64,000 bases of DNA. Source: Brumimicrobium ulvae. Lineage in GTDB: Bacteria; Bacteroidota; Bacteroidia; Flavobacteriales_D; Crocinitomicaceae. Location: positions 1-64,000 of the forward strand of contig NZ_CANNGT010000007.1 of the NCBI RefSeq assembly GCF_947504225.1, read 5' to 3'. Made by a program: the position numbers and the translations under genes. The notes beneath the pieces are model-generated. The model had not been told where the DNA came from and ran no database searches. It worked only from the letters and a program-made list of their open reading frames with translations. Shown piece after piece: positions 1 through 8,331 of this stretch. How positions within the stretch are numbered: position 1 is the first letter of the stretch; each line of letters begins with the position of its first letter.

Positions 1-108
1 CTGATGGGTTGACAATTAATTTTTTACGACTATCTTTAGCTATTGAAAGAAAACAACTGATAAAACGCTATTAAGTTATAAGTTATAACCCATAGACCAG
101 AACAAACC

Positions 109-450
109 ATGTCCCAAAAAATAACCATATTAATTTTAATAGTGCTCGTTGCAGTTTTGACGAGTTGTACTAATACGGCATTTGATTCAAAAAAATGGAA
201 GAATTGGAATGGTAAAGAATCATTCGTACGGTGGGATATGACAGATGATTTGATTAACAATTATGACCTACAAGGTAAAACTCATAAAGAAATAGAAAAT
301 CTATTGGGCAAACCGAGCAACGGAATTGCGAGCTCCCCAGATGATTACTATTATGATTTGGGGCCATGTAGAAGAGGTATTGACTATGGAAGTCTTTACA
401 TAGAATTCAAAAATGATAAGGTTATTCAAGTTGAAAAGTACTGCCATTAA
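109..450 (+). CDS. small lipoprotein, BamE/SmpA-like C-terminal region
   Basis: A 113-aa protein with a hydrophobic N-terminus ending in an LTSC lipobox (Cys20), so probably a lipoprotein. The second half contains a 'G-K-T-x-x-E-I-E-x-L-L-G-K-P' stretch (about residues 55-70), then a YYYDLG segment and a beta-rich end; this layout is reminiscent of the SmpA/BamE-like fold. That is inference from pattern, not a recognised family. It lies just upstream of an attC-like hairpin that begins seven bases after its stop, so it may be a cassette-borne gene. Function unknown. Confidence 0.7.
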   Translation: MSQKITILILIVLVAVLTSCTNTAFDSKKWKNWNGKESFVRWDMTDDLINNYDLQGKTHKEIENLLGKPSNGIASSPDDYYYDLGPCRRGIDYGSLYIEFKNDKVIQVEKYCH

Positions 451-456
451 GACGGG

Positions 457-590
457 TTATAACAGTGCCTCAAGCGCCAGCCTAAGATCTTTCTTCGAAA
501 CAACAATAAATTCGAATCAAAAAACTTTAACTTCGGTTCAACGAATTATTTTAAAAGTTAGGCCGAGCGCCTAGGCACAAACCGTTGGCG
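457..590 (+). repeat. attC-like imperfect inverted repeat
   Basis: The left arm (TTATAAC, then GTGCCTCAAGCGCCAGCCTAA) pairs imperfectly with the right arm (TTAGGCCGAGCGCCTAGGCAC, then CCGTTGG). Nested inner arms (AATAAATTCG / CGAATTATT) extend the fold. The left end resembles integron attC and Vibrio repeat left ends (TATAAC then GCCTCAAG), and a GTT lies at the right end. Against this, the spacing between the AAC/GTT ends and the GTGCCT boxes differs between arms. It sits between two small unrelated genes, as a cassette junction would. Plausible but unproven. Confidence 0.4.
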
Positions 591-642
591 GCAACCTAAA
601 CCAAAGAATACGTATTCATAAACTTAATACAACAAATTATTA

Positions 643-1272
643 ATGAAAAAAATAGACTTAAATAAATGGAAAAGAAAAGAGCATTTTGATTTTTTTTCAA
701 AAATGGTAAGTCCAACTTTCGGGATAGTTACAGAAGTTGATTGTGATGAATGCTATAAAAATTCTAAAGAAAACGGTATATCTTTCTTTGCAAATTACCT
801 TCATAAATCAATGATTGCAGTTAATTCTGTAGATGAACTAAAATATAGAATCGTTGATAATGAAATAATAGAATTCGAAAAAGTTCATGCTGGAATAACT
901 GTTGGAAGAGAAGACGAAACTTTCGGCTTTGGATTTGTTAATTTTACTTTAGATTTTGAGACTTTTAACGCAGAATTAAAAAATGAAATTTTAGCAGTAA
1001 AAAACTGTTCAGGATTAAGACTAAATAACGATGATATTAAAAAGGATTTAATTCGTCATTCAACTATTCCATGGAATTCATTTAGCGGATTATTACATCC
1101 TACAAATTTTGACCATAAAGAATCTGTTCCTAAAATAACATTTGGAAAGTTTACTATCCGAGAAGGAAAAAGAATGTTACCGATTTCTATAGAAGCTCAT
1201 CATGGATTAGTTGATGGTTTCCACATAGCAAAATATTTAACTGAATTTCAAAATCAACTCAATACAAAATAA
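643..1272 (+). CDS. chloramphenicol acetyltransferase (type A CAT family)
   Basis: A 209-aa protein, slightly shorter than classical CAT (about 213-220 aa). It ends with the catalytic signature HHGLVDGFH (residues about 186-194), which fits the family HHxxxDG motif with its general-base histidine. An IPWNSFSG segment near residue 145 corresponds to the region carrying the conserved active-site serine. The family transfers acetyl from acetyl-CoA to chloramphenicol in a cytoplasmic trimer. The gene is preceded by an attC-like hairpin and followed by a partial attC-like arm and an IS3 remnant, which fits horizontal acquisition. The true acceptor could be another small molecule, since chromosomal homologues are not always resistance enzymes. 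Confidence 0.88.
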   Translation: MKKIDLNKWKRKEHFDFFSKMVSPTFGIVTEVDCDECYKNSKENGISFFANYLHKSMIAVNSVDELKYRIVDNEIIEFEKVHAGITVGREDETFGFGFVNFTLDFETFNAELKNEILAVKNCSGLRLNNDDIKKDLIRHSTIPWNSFSGLLHPTNFDHKESVPKITFGKFTIREGKRMLPISIEAHHGLVDGFHIAKYLTEFQNQLNTK

Positions 1273-1313
1273 CAATTTGCTTTTAAATATTGAATATATT
1301 TATGATTGTGTAA

Positions 1314-1333
1314 GCAAATTGCCTCAATGCCAG
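1314..1333 (+). repeat. partial attC-like left arm downstream of the CAT gene
   Basis: The bases TTGCCTCAATGCCAGGAC closely resemble the left arm of the attC-like hairpin after the preceding gene (TGCCTCAAGCGCCAG). Both lie shortly after a stop codon. The right arm is missing; transposase-like sequence begins immediately afterwards, suggesting truncation at about 1333. Confidence 0.3.
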
Positions 1334-1334
1334 G

Positions 1335-1599
1335 ACTGATATAACCTATATTCCTATGGCAAGAGGCTTTATGTACTTGCTGCAATAATCGACGTTTACA
1401 GTCGAAAAATCATTGAATCCTATACTCTATTCGCTATAAGAACAGCAAAAAGCTTTATCAATGATATTCCTTATCGGTATAAACTATTGAGTATAGAGCG
1501 CAATTGTAGCGTCCACCATTCTGACTTAAAGAGTATATTTGGACTTTTGAAAAAAGCACTAAAGACAGGGTTGTCTTTAAACCATAAATTCATCAGATG
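1335..1599 (+). pseudogene. IS3/IS150-type transposase (OrfB) remnant
   Basis: Translation shows DITYIPMARGFMYL in one frame and then AAIIDVYSRKIIESYTLF in the next frame after a single-base frameshift near 1383. Further on comes HHSD-like sequence followed by LLKKALKTGLSLN. These match the order of DDE blocks in IS3-family transposases (WATDITYI, IIDVYSRxI, HHSDxG). No start codon, no complete catalytic core and no terminal inverted repeats were found, so it is a decayed fragment. It accounts for the region between the CAT gene and the symporter. Confidence 0.7.
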
Positions 1600-2772
1600 A
1601 AACGTTTATTTTCAAGTTTACTGTTCAGGGTATTTATTGCCATCGTCTTAGGAGTTATTTTCGGACAAGTATTGCCTGAATCCATCAATCGAATTTTCAC
1701 GACTTTTAATGCGTTTTTCGGACAGTTTTTGAGCTTTTCCATTCCTTTAATTATCATGGGACTCATTATGCCCGCGATTGCAGATTTGGGAAAAGGTGCA
1801 GGAAAACTCCTTCTCCTTACAGCTTTGATTGCTTACGGTTCCACCTTGTTTTCTGGGTTTATGACCTATTTCACTGCATCAAACATTTTTCCTTCTCTAT
1901 TAGAATCGCATGTCAATAATGTATCTCAAGTCACAGAAACCGGTCGAGAATTGCTCCCTTATTTCAGTATCACCATCCCTCCGATTATCGATGTAATGTC
2001 GGCCTTAGTTTTAGCTTTCATCATAGGTTTAGGGCTTAGCTTTCAAGAACAATCAAATTTAAAATTGGTCGTCAAAGACTTTCAAAAAATCATCATGCAG
2101 TTGATTGAAAAAGTGATTGTTCCTTTATTGCCATTATTCATATTAGGAATATTTGTTGGAATGTCCTTCAATGGTCAAGTGTTTTCTATTCTATCGGTCT
2201 TCATCAGCATCATTGGAGTCATTTTCGGTTTACATATTTTACTTTTATTGTTACAATATACCATTGCGGGTTTTTTAACCAAAAAGAATCCATTAAAGTT
2301 ACTTTTCACCATGCTGCCAGCATACTTTACAGCATTAGGAACACAGTCTTCAGCTGCAACTATTCCAATCACTTTAAAACAATCTATAAAGAACGGTGTT
2401 AAGGAAAAGATAGCAGGTTTTGTTATTCCATTATGTGCTACGATTCATTTGTCGGGAAGCATTATGAAAATAACAGCATGTGCAATGGCACTAATGATTC
2501 TTCAGGGAATGCCATTTAGTTTCACCTTATTTTCAGGATTTATATTTGTTTTAGGAATCGCAATGATTGCTGCTCCAGGTGTGCCTGGAGGAGCAATTAT
2601 GGCCGCTGTTGGGATTCTACAATCAATGCTTGGGTTCAACGAAGAAATGATCGGATTAATGATTGCTTTGTACATTGCCATGGACAGTTTTGGAACGGCA
2701 TGTAATGTCACAGGTGACGGAGCGATTTCATTGGTAGTGGATCGTTTTACTCAACAAAAGCATGTAATTTAG
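1597..2772 (+). CDS. dicarboxylate/amino acid:cation symporter (SDF/DAACS family)
   Basis: A 391-aa, very hydrophobic inner-membrane protein of the GltPh/DctA family, which couples uptake of dicarboxylates or acidic amino acids to Na+ or H+. Family landmarks are present: the serine-rich re-entrant hairpin TQSSAATIP (about 248-256) and, in the last transmembrane region, the substrate/cation motif DSFGTACNVTGDG (about 362-374), with the conserved Asp and Asn. Substrate cannot be set from sequence. The start ATG lies at the edge of the IS3 remnant, with no clear promoter seen, so its transcription may rely on sequence brought by the element. It is at the usual family length or slightly short. 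Confidence 0.9.
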   Translation: MKRLFSSLLFRVFIAIVLGVIFGQVLPESINRIFTTFNAFFGQFLSFSIPLIIMGLIMPAIADLGKGAGKLLLLTALIAYGSTLFSGFMTYFTASNIFPSLLESHVNNVSQVTETGRELLPYFSITIPPIIDVMSALVLAFIIGLGLSFQEQSNLKLVVKDFQKIIMQLIEKVIVPLLPLFILGIFVGMSFNGQVFSILSVFISIIGVIFGLHILLLLLQYTIAGFLTKKNPLKLLFTMLPAYFTALGTQSSAATIPITLKQSIKNGVKEKIAGFVIPLCATIHLSGSIMKITACAMALMILQGMPFSFTLFSGFIFVLGIAMIAAPGVPGGAIMAAVGILQSMLGFNEEMIGLMIALYIAMDSFGTACNVTGDGAISLVVDRFTQQKHVI

Positions 2773-2800
2773 CTAGCATTCCCACCTAATGACTTAATCC

Positions 2801-3289
2801 TTATCCTTTGCTTTTTGATCTTACAAATACTGCAACAATGGCTGAAGTAACAATTCCCATCATCAAGGCTCCGACGGCACTCTGAACCATATAACTTTCT
2901 AAATTGAAATAGACTTGAGCATCTTCAACCGAACCATAATAGCCTTGTTCTACTGAATATTCAATAATATTCGGAAAATATTCAGGTGTAATGATTGTTG
3001 CAGTAATCCATTGCGTTAGCGGTGAAAATATAGCTACAATTATAGAAATAATTACCCCTGATTTCAATCCTTGCAAATACGTCATCTGACCATTATAATC
3101 TGATTTTTTCTTATCCCTTAGCGCAAAAACATAGACAGTAATTGCAATAATCGCAAACAAATTTGTCCAATATAAATGTTGATCAATGTGCGTACTGTGC
3201 AAACCTGATAGTTTTTCAATATACATCCATAGCAAAGAGGCCAATAGAAAGATCATTGCCCACTTAATTTCGACTTTAACTTTCTCCAT
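2801..3289 (-). CDS. DUF4199 family membrane protein
   Basis: A 162-aa integral membrane protein with about four predicted transmembrane segments (residues about 9-25, 40-57, 75-95 and 133-157). The layout matches DUF4199, a Bacteroidota family of unknown function: a hydrophilic loop after the second helix, then a FSPLTQW-like motif, and a small-residue-rich last helix. Its start overlaps the end of the upstream DUF1801 gene by 14 bp, indicating co-transcription in a minus-strand run that starts near 6858. Confidence 0.8.
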   Translation of the reverse strand: MEKVKVEIKWAMIFLLASLLWMYIEKLSGLHSTHIDQHLYWTNLFAIIAITVYVFALRDKKKSDYNGQMTYLQGLKSGVIISIIVAIFSPLTQWITATIITPEYFPNIIEYSVEQGYYGSVEDAQVYFNLESYMVQSAVGALMMGIVTSAIVAVFVRSKSKG

Positions 3290-3701
3290 ACTTTTCTTTT
3301 ACAAATTGAATTGTTTCCCTCATTACTTTTTTCAATTCCTCTTGGTCAATATTTTCGAGTTTCTTAATATAAATACAAGATTTTCCTTTTCTGAACTTAC
3401 CCAGGTTCTCTAAAAGGTGTTCATGCTCTTCAGCTCCGGTAAAAACATACAATGAAATTTCTGCTTTACGGGGTGAGAATCCAACAAGGGGAGCATCTCC
3501 TTCATGTCCACTTGCGTATGTATAATGATAAGAACCGAATCCAATGATAGTAGGTCCCCACATTTTGGGTTCAAATCCGGTGACTTCCTTCATTATTTTG
3601 ATCAGTTCAAAACTGTCTTTTTTCTTTTGTTCGGTATTTGCAAAAGATTCAATGAATTCTTCGACGTTTTGTTCTGTTTCTTGGGTTTTATTTTTTGCCA
3701 T
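3276..3701 (-). CDS. DUF1801 domain protein
   Basis: A 141-aa soluble protein. The core carries MWGPTIIGFGSYHYTY (about residues 48-63), followed by a GFSPRKAEISLYVF strand pair and a GKSCIYIKKLEDID-type end. This combination is characteristic of DUF1801 (YdhG-like) proteins, small alpha/beta proteins of unknown function. It overlaps the DUF4199 gene downstream and lies 2 bp after a VOC gene upstream, so the three are probably one transcript. Confidence 0.82.
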   Translation of the reverse strand: MAKNKTQETEQNVEEFIESFANTEQKKKDSFELIKIMKEVTGFEPKMWGPTIIGFGSYHYTYASGHEGDAPLVGFSPRKAEISLYVFTGAEEHEHLLENLGKFRKGKSCIYIKKLENIDQEELKKVMRETIQFVKEKYGES

Positions 3702-3703
3702 AA

Positions 3704-4075
3704 TTACCTGTGTTGATCAATTAAAATATTATTCCCATCTGGATCTGTCAATGTGATGTGTTCTGGCCCTGTAGTTGAAGTATCTGCTTCTTTGGTTAAT
3801 TCAACTCCTAAACTTTTCAAGTGCTCTTGAATTGCTCTAACATCGTCAAACTCATCAAGGTTTTGTGCGTTACCATCCCATCCTGGATTAAAAGTGATAA
3901 TGTTATCTTCGAACATTCCTTGAAAAAGACCAATTACCGCATCGCCATTTTTTAGCACCAACCAATTCTGATCAATGTTCCCTCCTTTATGTGTGAATCC
4001 AAGTTTTTCATAAAACGCCTTTGATTTATGTATGTCTTTAACTGCTAGACTAATCGAAAATGCTCCTAGTTTCAT
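3704..4075 (-). CDS. VOC (glyoxalase/bleomycin resistance) family protein
   Basis: About 123 aa from the ATG at 4075, which gives the usual VOC N-terminus (MKLGAFSISLAVKDIHKSKAFYEKLGF). A longer in-frame extension to 4147 lies inside the upstream SRPBCC gene and is unlikely to be translated. One betaalphabetabetabeta module leads to the C-terminal GPEHITLTDPDGNNILIDQ segment typical of the second metal-ligand strand. Family members bind a divalent metal and act on or sequester small molecules; the ligand here is unknown. It overlaps the upstream gene by 26 bp. Confidence 0.82.
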   Translation of the reverse strand: MKLGAFSISLAVKDIHKSKAFYEKLGFTHKGGNIDQNWLVLKNGDAVIGLFQGMFEDNIITFNPGWDGNAQNLDEFDDVRAIQEHLKSLGVELTKEADTSTTGPEHITLTDPDGNNILIDQHR

Positions 4076-4631
4076 TCCTTTTTTTTTCGTTATTATTTTC
4101 AACAATAGTTTTAAGGTTTTGCAACCCTTCCTGAAAGTCTTTCCCAATCATTTCTTCAAAATCCATAAACAACAACATTAAGTTCATCGGATAATCCATT
4201 CTCCCTTCAAATCCCCATTTTACTTCCGTTTGACTTTCATTCACAGTTTCCGTTAGCATATAAGCCTGTTGCGTGGATTCAAATGGTTTTAAGAAACGCA
4301 ATTCAAAATCAATGCGTTCTCCCTCGGTAATCTTCAAGATTTCTTGTTCTCCAACACCAACATTTTCATGATCACTACTCCAGGCAGAAATAAACCCTAC
4401 AGTTCCATCTGTCCCTGTATAAGTTTTCTCCATATTAGGATCCATAGTCGCCCATTTACTGAAATTGTCTTGATTTTTAAGGTGCTTGATATAATCAAAG
4501 ACTACTGATTTTGGTTGGTTAATCACTATCGCTTCTTCTACAGCGTATTCTTTTCTGACAAACAATGCTATAATCAATGGTATTGCTATGATTATTGCTA
4601 AAACAATAATTACTTTTTTTAAAACTTTCAT
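4050..4631 (-). CDS. membrane-anchored SRPBCC (START/Bet v1-like) protein
   Basis: A 193-aa protein with one N-terminal transmembrane anchor (residues 5-26) and then an SRPBCC domain beginning EEAIVINQPKSVVFDYI. Internal landmarks are FSKWATMDPNMEKTY and the long C-terminal helix around FQEGLQNLKTIVE. Such proteins hold a hydrophobic ligand in a helix-grip cavity. A basic/polar tail (NNNEKKRNE) overlaps the start of the downstream VOC gene. It belongs to a minus-strand group of SRPBCC and VOC genes; no ligand can be assigned. Confidence 0.8.
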   Translation of the reverse strand: MKVLKKVIIVLAIIIAIPLIIALFVRKEYAVEEAIVINQPKSVVFDYIKHLKNQDNFSKWATMDPNMEKTYTGTDGTVGFISAWSSDHENVGVGEQEILKITEGERIDFELRFLKPFESTQQAYMLTETVNESQTEVKWGFEGRMDYPMNLMLLFMDFEEMIGKDFQEGLQNLKTIVENNNEKKRNETRSIFD

Positions 4632-4649
4632 GGTTTTTATTTTAATTAA

Positions 4650-5075
4650 TTATTTAGTTCTCCCTTCTACTAACTTCTCATATTCAATGTCATTGGGCTC
4701 CCAAAGCTCAACTTTATTCCCTTCATTATCAAGAATATGCACAAATTTCCCGTAATCAAAAGTCACTATTTCGTCTAAGATTTGAACTCCATTCCCTCTC
4801 ATTTGTTCAACCAACTTTTCGATATGTACTACACGGTAATTGATCATAAAATCTTTTTTAGAGGGATCCAAATGAGTTGAGTCCTCCTTCATAAGACTCC
4901 ATTGCGTAAATCCCTTTTTAGAAGAATCTGCACCTTGAAACCATTCAAAATTTGTTCCCCACTGATCTGTATCCAATCCCAAGTTTTCTTTATACCAATT
5001 TTTCATTTCATCAGGATTTGAAGACTTAAAGAAAATCCCTCCAACTCCTGTTACTCTTGGTTTATCATCACTCAT
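4650..5075 (-). CDS. VOC family protein
   Basis: A 141-aa single-domain VOC protein. The N-terminal strand-helix (VTGVGGIFFKSSNPDEMKNWY) is followed by ENLGLDTDQWGTNFEWF, and the C-terminal strand VHILDNEGNKVELWEPND carries the conserved metal-binding Glu position. It is a paralogue class distinct from the VOC protein at 3704-4075 and more like the 'glyoxalase-like' proteins often found in soil and marine Bacteroidota. It lies 18 bp upstream of the SRPBCC gene and is probably co-transcribed with it. Confidence 0.8.
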   Translation of the reverse strand: MSDDKPRVTGVGGIFFKSSNPDEMKNWYKENLGLDTDQWGTNFEWFQGADSSKKGFTQWSLMKEDSTHLDPSKKDFMINYRVVHIEKLVEQMRGNGVQILDEIVTFDYGKFVHILDNEGNKVELWEPNDIEYEKLVEGRTK

Positions 5076-5122
5076 CGTTTACTTATTTTTAAAATATAGA
5101 GGCAATGCCTTAAAATGAACAT

Positions 5123-6022
5123 TTACGCTTTAACTTTATGTTTTTTAATTTCAAAGCTATTCAGACTTAATTCGGCTGCTAGCTGACCATTTTCTATTAA
5201 TTCTTCAGCTTTGTAGAAATCATAGATACTACTGATGCTTCTTGAAGTCTCAATCAGTACATCAGGTGGATTAATTTCCAAATATAATTTTACCAATTGG
5301 TCCCTCATCATTTCGTAAGAGTTATTCATGATGTCAAAATAACCTAAACTGTTTTTGTTTTCGTAGGGAATCAATTTGGAAAGTCCTGCATAAAAGCTGT
5401 TCAATAAACCTTGGTAAAACAACTGCTTTTCTTCTACCTCCTTAGTCGGCTCTTTTTCTGGAAGAAGGACATTTGAGTTCACATTCACTGCGATTAGAAT
5501 GTCATTTACTATTCTTTTCGCATGATTAATAGGAATATTGTTTACAACTCCTCCATCAACCAAAATAGACTCTCCATTGATCACAGGAGTAAAAACACTA
5601 GGAATAGAAACAGATGCACGAATAGCGTCTAATAAATCACCTTGGGTAAAAACGACCTCTTCTCTATGAGTTATATCAGCAGCTACAGCAGCATAATTTA
5701 TTTTCAAATCTTCTATATTCACTTTAGGAATAAAGGTTTTTAACTCATTGAAAATTCGATCTCCTTTGACCAATCCCTTATTGATTAAAGTAAAATCAAT
5801 TAATTTAAAGATATCTAATTTATCAAGGTTTAAAATCCACGCTTTAAATGCTTCAAGATTTCCTGTGGCGTAAACCGCTCCAACAACAGCCCCCATAGAC
5901 GTTCCCGAAATGGAATGGATCTCATATCCTCGTCTTTCTAACTCCTCAATTACACCAATATGAGCAAGTCCCCTGGCGCCACCTCCAGATAAAACAAGTG
6001 ATACCTTATTTGTTCTATTCAT
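5123..6022 (-). CDS. patatin-like phospholipase family protein
   Basis: A 299-aa cytoplasmic serine lipase-type protein. The oxyanion loop GGGARG (residues 13-18) and the nucleophile elbow GTSMG (Ser42) open the domain, and the catalytic Asp sits in VDGGVVNNIPI (about residue 157), completing the Ser-Asp dyad. Family members hydrolyse acyl chains from phospholipids or lysophospholipids. There is no signal peptide, and no outer-membrane barrel follows, unlike the PlpD class. It lies 11 bp downstream of the DUF2200 gene and probably shares its transcript. Confidence 0.9.
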   Translation of the reverse strand: MNRTNKVSLVLSGGGARGLAHIGVIEELERRGYEIHSISGTSMGAVVGAVYATGNLEAFKAWILNLDKLDIFKLIDFTLINKGLVKGDRIFNELKTFIPKVNIEDLKINYAAVAADITHREEVVFTQGDLLDAIRASVSIPSVFTPVINGESILVDGGVVNNIPINHAKRIVNDILIAVNVNSNVLLPEKEPTKEVEEKQLFYQGLLNSFYAGLSKLIPYENKNSLGYFDIMNNSYEMMRDQLVKLYLEINPPDVLIETSRSISSIYDFYKAEELIENGQLAAELSLNSFEIKKHKVKA

Positions 6023-6033
6023 TTTTTTATCCT

Positions 6034-6399
6034 CTATTGCGTACGCAAAATCTTATCTATTTTACGTCCTTTCGCTAATTCATCTACTAACTTATCTAAG
6101 TACCTTACCTGTTTTGTTAATGGTGTTTGTAGTTCTTCTATTCGATATCCACATATCACTCCTTTAATTAGATGCGCATTTGGGTTTAAGGTTGCCTTTT
6201 CAAAAAAAGTTTTGAAAGTTATTTTAGCGTCAATCATTTTTTTCAACTCCTCTTCATTAAAGCCGGTTAGCCATTCAATAACCAGGTGTAATTCTTCAAT
6301 TGTCCTTCCCTTTCCTTTAACTTTTGCAACATAATGAGGGTATACTGACGCAAAAGTCATTTTTGCAATACGTTCGTTATGCTCTGGTGTTGTTTTCAT
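6034..6399 (-). CDS. DUF2200 family protein
   Basis: A 121-aa soluble protein with the family landmarks NERIAKMTFASVYPHYVAKVKGKGRT (seen in parts near residues 8-32), IEWLTGF, and LIKGVICGYRIEEL near residue 82. DUF2200 is widespread and uncharacterised. It lies between an SRPBCC gene (9 bp upstream) and the patatin gene, all on the minus strand. No catalytic residues are known. Confidence 0.88.
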   Translation of the reverse strand: MKTTPEHNERIAKMTFASVYPHYVAKVKGKGRTIEELHLVIEWLTGFNEEELKKMIDAKITFKTFFEKATLNPNAHLIKGVICGYRIEELQTPLTKQVRYLDKLVDELAKGRKIDKILRTQ

Positions 6400-6408
6400 T
6401 CTTCATTT

Positions 6409-6858
6409 TTATTTTGCTTCAACAGCAAATTTAATATCTGCTAAATCTTTGAGTACTATTTTTTTCATTGATCCCTTCATCATTGCTCCCATTAATTTAG
6501 AAAACATTTTCGCCATAAATGTTTGTGGCTCTCCTTTAAACGACATGGTCAATTGGGTTTGACTATTTACTTTCTCAACAGCCATTCTTGAAATGTAAAC
6601 CGATCCATGACTCTCGGCTCTGGTTTGGTAATACTCGTTTTCTTTATATTCGGTAATCCACATTATTTCAGTTGCCTCCTTTCCAAACATCATTCTTGTC
6701 TCCTTCCACTTGAAACCAATTAAGGTATTTTCTGGTTCTTCTAAAACTTCTATTTTAATGATTCCTTCAATGAATTGAGCGCTATTTCTTATGTCAATAA
6801 TTTGATTCCAAACCAATTCTACTGGTCGATTAATCAATGTTTGTGCTGATAATTCCAT
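6409..6858 (-). CDS. SRPBCC family protein
   Basis: A 149-aa helix-grip protein without an anchor. It begins MELSAQTLINRPVELVWNQI, has WKETRMMFGKEATEIMWITEY in the middle, and ends with a long helix preceded by GAMMKGSMKKIVLKDL. This is the general polyketide-cyclase/START-like layout and is probably the first gene of the minus-strand group reaching down to 2801. The ligand is unknown. Confidence 0.8.
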   Translation of the reverse strand: MELSAQTLINRPVELVWNQIIDIRNSAQFIEGIIKIEVLEEPENTLIGFKWKETRMMFGKEATEIMWITEYKENEYYQTRAESHGSVYISRMAVEKVNSQTQLTMSFKGEPQTFMAKMFSKLMGAMMKGSMKKIVLKDLADIKFAVEAK

Positions 6859-7018
6859 TACTTAATTGAGTTTAGTACAAACCTAGTATTTTTACCTAAG
6901 AACATCTTCACTTTTGACTAATTCTTCTCTTTGCTCAATCAATTTGAGGAGTAAATTATTAAAAGTCATTCTATTTCTATAAAATAGATGATCTCATAAA
7001 AATAGATGATCCACAAAA

Positions 7019-7050
7019 AAACCAGTACAAGGACTTTCTTATACTGGTTT
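7019..7050 (-). terminator. Rho-independent terminator after the DsbA-like gene
   Basis: AAACCAGTA and TACTGGTTT form a 9-bp stem around a 14-base loop. Read on the minus strand the stem is followed by a run of T. It lies about 54 bp beyond the stop of the DsbA-like gene and before the SRPBCC gene promoter region. Confidence 0.55.
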
Positions 7051-7103
7051 AATAATTTATATCTTTTTTTTTCGGTTTCAATTGAACCGAAGGGTGAAAA
7101 TCA

Positions 7104-8111
7104 TTATTTAACAACTTTCCACATTGAACCATTTTTAGTAGTCAACACTTCCAACTTCCCTTTTGCTGTTAAATCATTCAATACAGCTTCACTATCTGCT
7201 CTTGGCGTACCGGAAAGTTCTGAGAATTCTTTTGCTGTTAGCGTTGGGTAAATTTCGAAAAGATCTTCCCATTTTTTACTGTACTCACTTTTCTGAATGT
7301 TTTGGTTTACTTTTAGAATAGCCATTTCATAAAAAGCATACGGTCTTGCACCATAAACAATGTCTTTATTTCCAACATCATCTATCACATAAACCGTTGG
7401 AAACCCTCTTACTCCGTAATCTCTCGCTACTTTTAAGTCTTCCTGGAATAAATCTTTAGCTTTTCCTTCGAAATCAATCTTCAATTGATCAACATCCAAG
7501 CCTACCGTCTTGGCTGCAGTTGCCATGTGCTCCCATTTCGCAATGTTTTTCTTTTTTAAGAAAACCAATTCGCGCATTTCTCTCATGAACAAATGAGCCT
7601 TTTCTTCACTTTGCATTTCTGCTGCTTTAAAGGCAATAGAAGGCGGATAAGAAGAGTCAAGCGGATCTTCTAACCACAAATCACCATCAATCGGCATGTC
7701 ATAATGAACACTTACCTCGTCCCAATGACCTGCCACATCTTTAGGAGAGCTAATTCCACCACTGTTGTAATTCCAGTCCGGCAAAAGTCCACCCATTCTG
7801 TATTCGATTTCTATATGCTCCCCATATTCCAATTTTAGTTTTCGCAATTGTGGTTCAATTCCCCAACAAGAAGAACAAATAGGATCTGTAAAGTAAACTA
7901 ATTTCACTTTTTTATTTTCTGATAATTTCGCATCAACTTGAGTGTCTTGACCTGTATCAGCAGTCGTTTCACACATTCCAGTTTCTATATCACATAAAAG
8001 CGGATTCGTTGTTGTTTCTTTCTTCATAATTTCTTTTTTTGTTTGTCCGTGAGAAGTGGTGACACTTAACAAGGCTATGATTAATACTATCACATTTAAT
8101 CTGTTCACCAT
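7104..8111 (-). CDS. DsbA-family thioredoxin-fold protein (FrnE/SpxH-like)
   Basis: A 335-aa protein. A hydrophobic leader (residues about 6-22, ending SHGQ) suggests export; an internal Met29 (position 8027) would give a cytoplasmic form starting MKKETTTNPLLCDIETG, which resembles the start of homologues, so export is uncertain. The thioredoxin fold begins KLVYFTDPICSSCWG, with redox Cys79 and Cys82, and continues through the large helical insert typical of DsbA/FrnE proteins to the cis-Pro strand GVRGFPTVYV. A C-terminal winged-helix-like tail (LTAKEFSELSG..., ending KNGSMWKVVK) is seen in some relatives. It is divergent from an HxlR regulator, which probably controls it. Confidence 0.85.
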   Translation of the reverse strand: MVNRLNVIVLIIALLSVTTSHGQTKKEIMKKETTTNPLLCDIETGMCETTADTGQDTQVDAKLSENKKVKLVYFTDPICSSCWGIEPQLRKLKLEYGEHIEIEYRMGGLLPDWNYNSGGISSPKDVAGHWDEVSVHYDMPIDGDLWLEDPLDSSYPPSIAFKAAEMQSEEKAHLFMREMRELVFLKKKNIAKWEHMATAAKTVGLDVDQLKIDFEGKAKDLFQEDLKVARDYGVRGFPTVYVIDDVGNKDIVYGARPYAFYEMAILKVNQNIQKSEYSKKWEDLFEIYPTLTAKEFSELSGTPRADSEAVLNDLTAKGKLEVLTTKNGSMWKVVK

Positions 8112-8256
8112 AATGTTATTTAGTTTTCATTTTTAGCTTGCGTATGAAGTAAAAAAAAGCTTAAATTCATCTTAAGCATTTTGCTTTTTAATACTTCATT
8201 GTTGCTGTAACAAATATACGGATATTTAACTGTATATTTGATATGCATTTCCTTTT

Positions 8257-8270
8257 GGAAAGTACTTTCC
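8257..8270. promoter_or_regulatory. candidate HxlR operator, perfect 14-bp palindrome
   Basis: GGAAAGTACTTTCC is a perfect palindrome in the 220-bp gap between the divergent DsbA-like and HxlR genes. TAnnTTTG-like boxes lie nearby (TATATTTG at 8233-8240 on plus; its mirror at 8211-8218 on minus). A regulator dimer bound here could control both genes. The assignment is inferred from position and symmetry. Confidence 0.45.
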
Positions 8271-8331
8271 TATAGGGAACTACCTTAGAACAATCTGCTA
8301 TAAACGAATTAATTAAAGCATTTTTAAAGTT

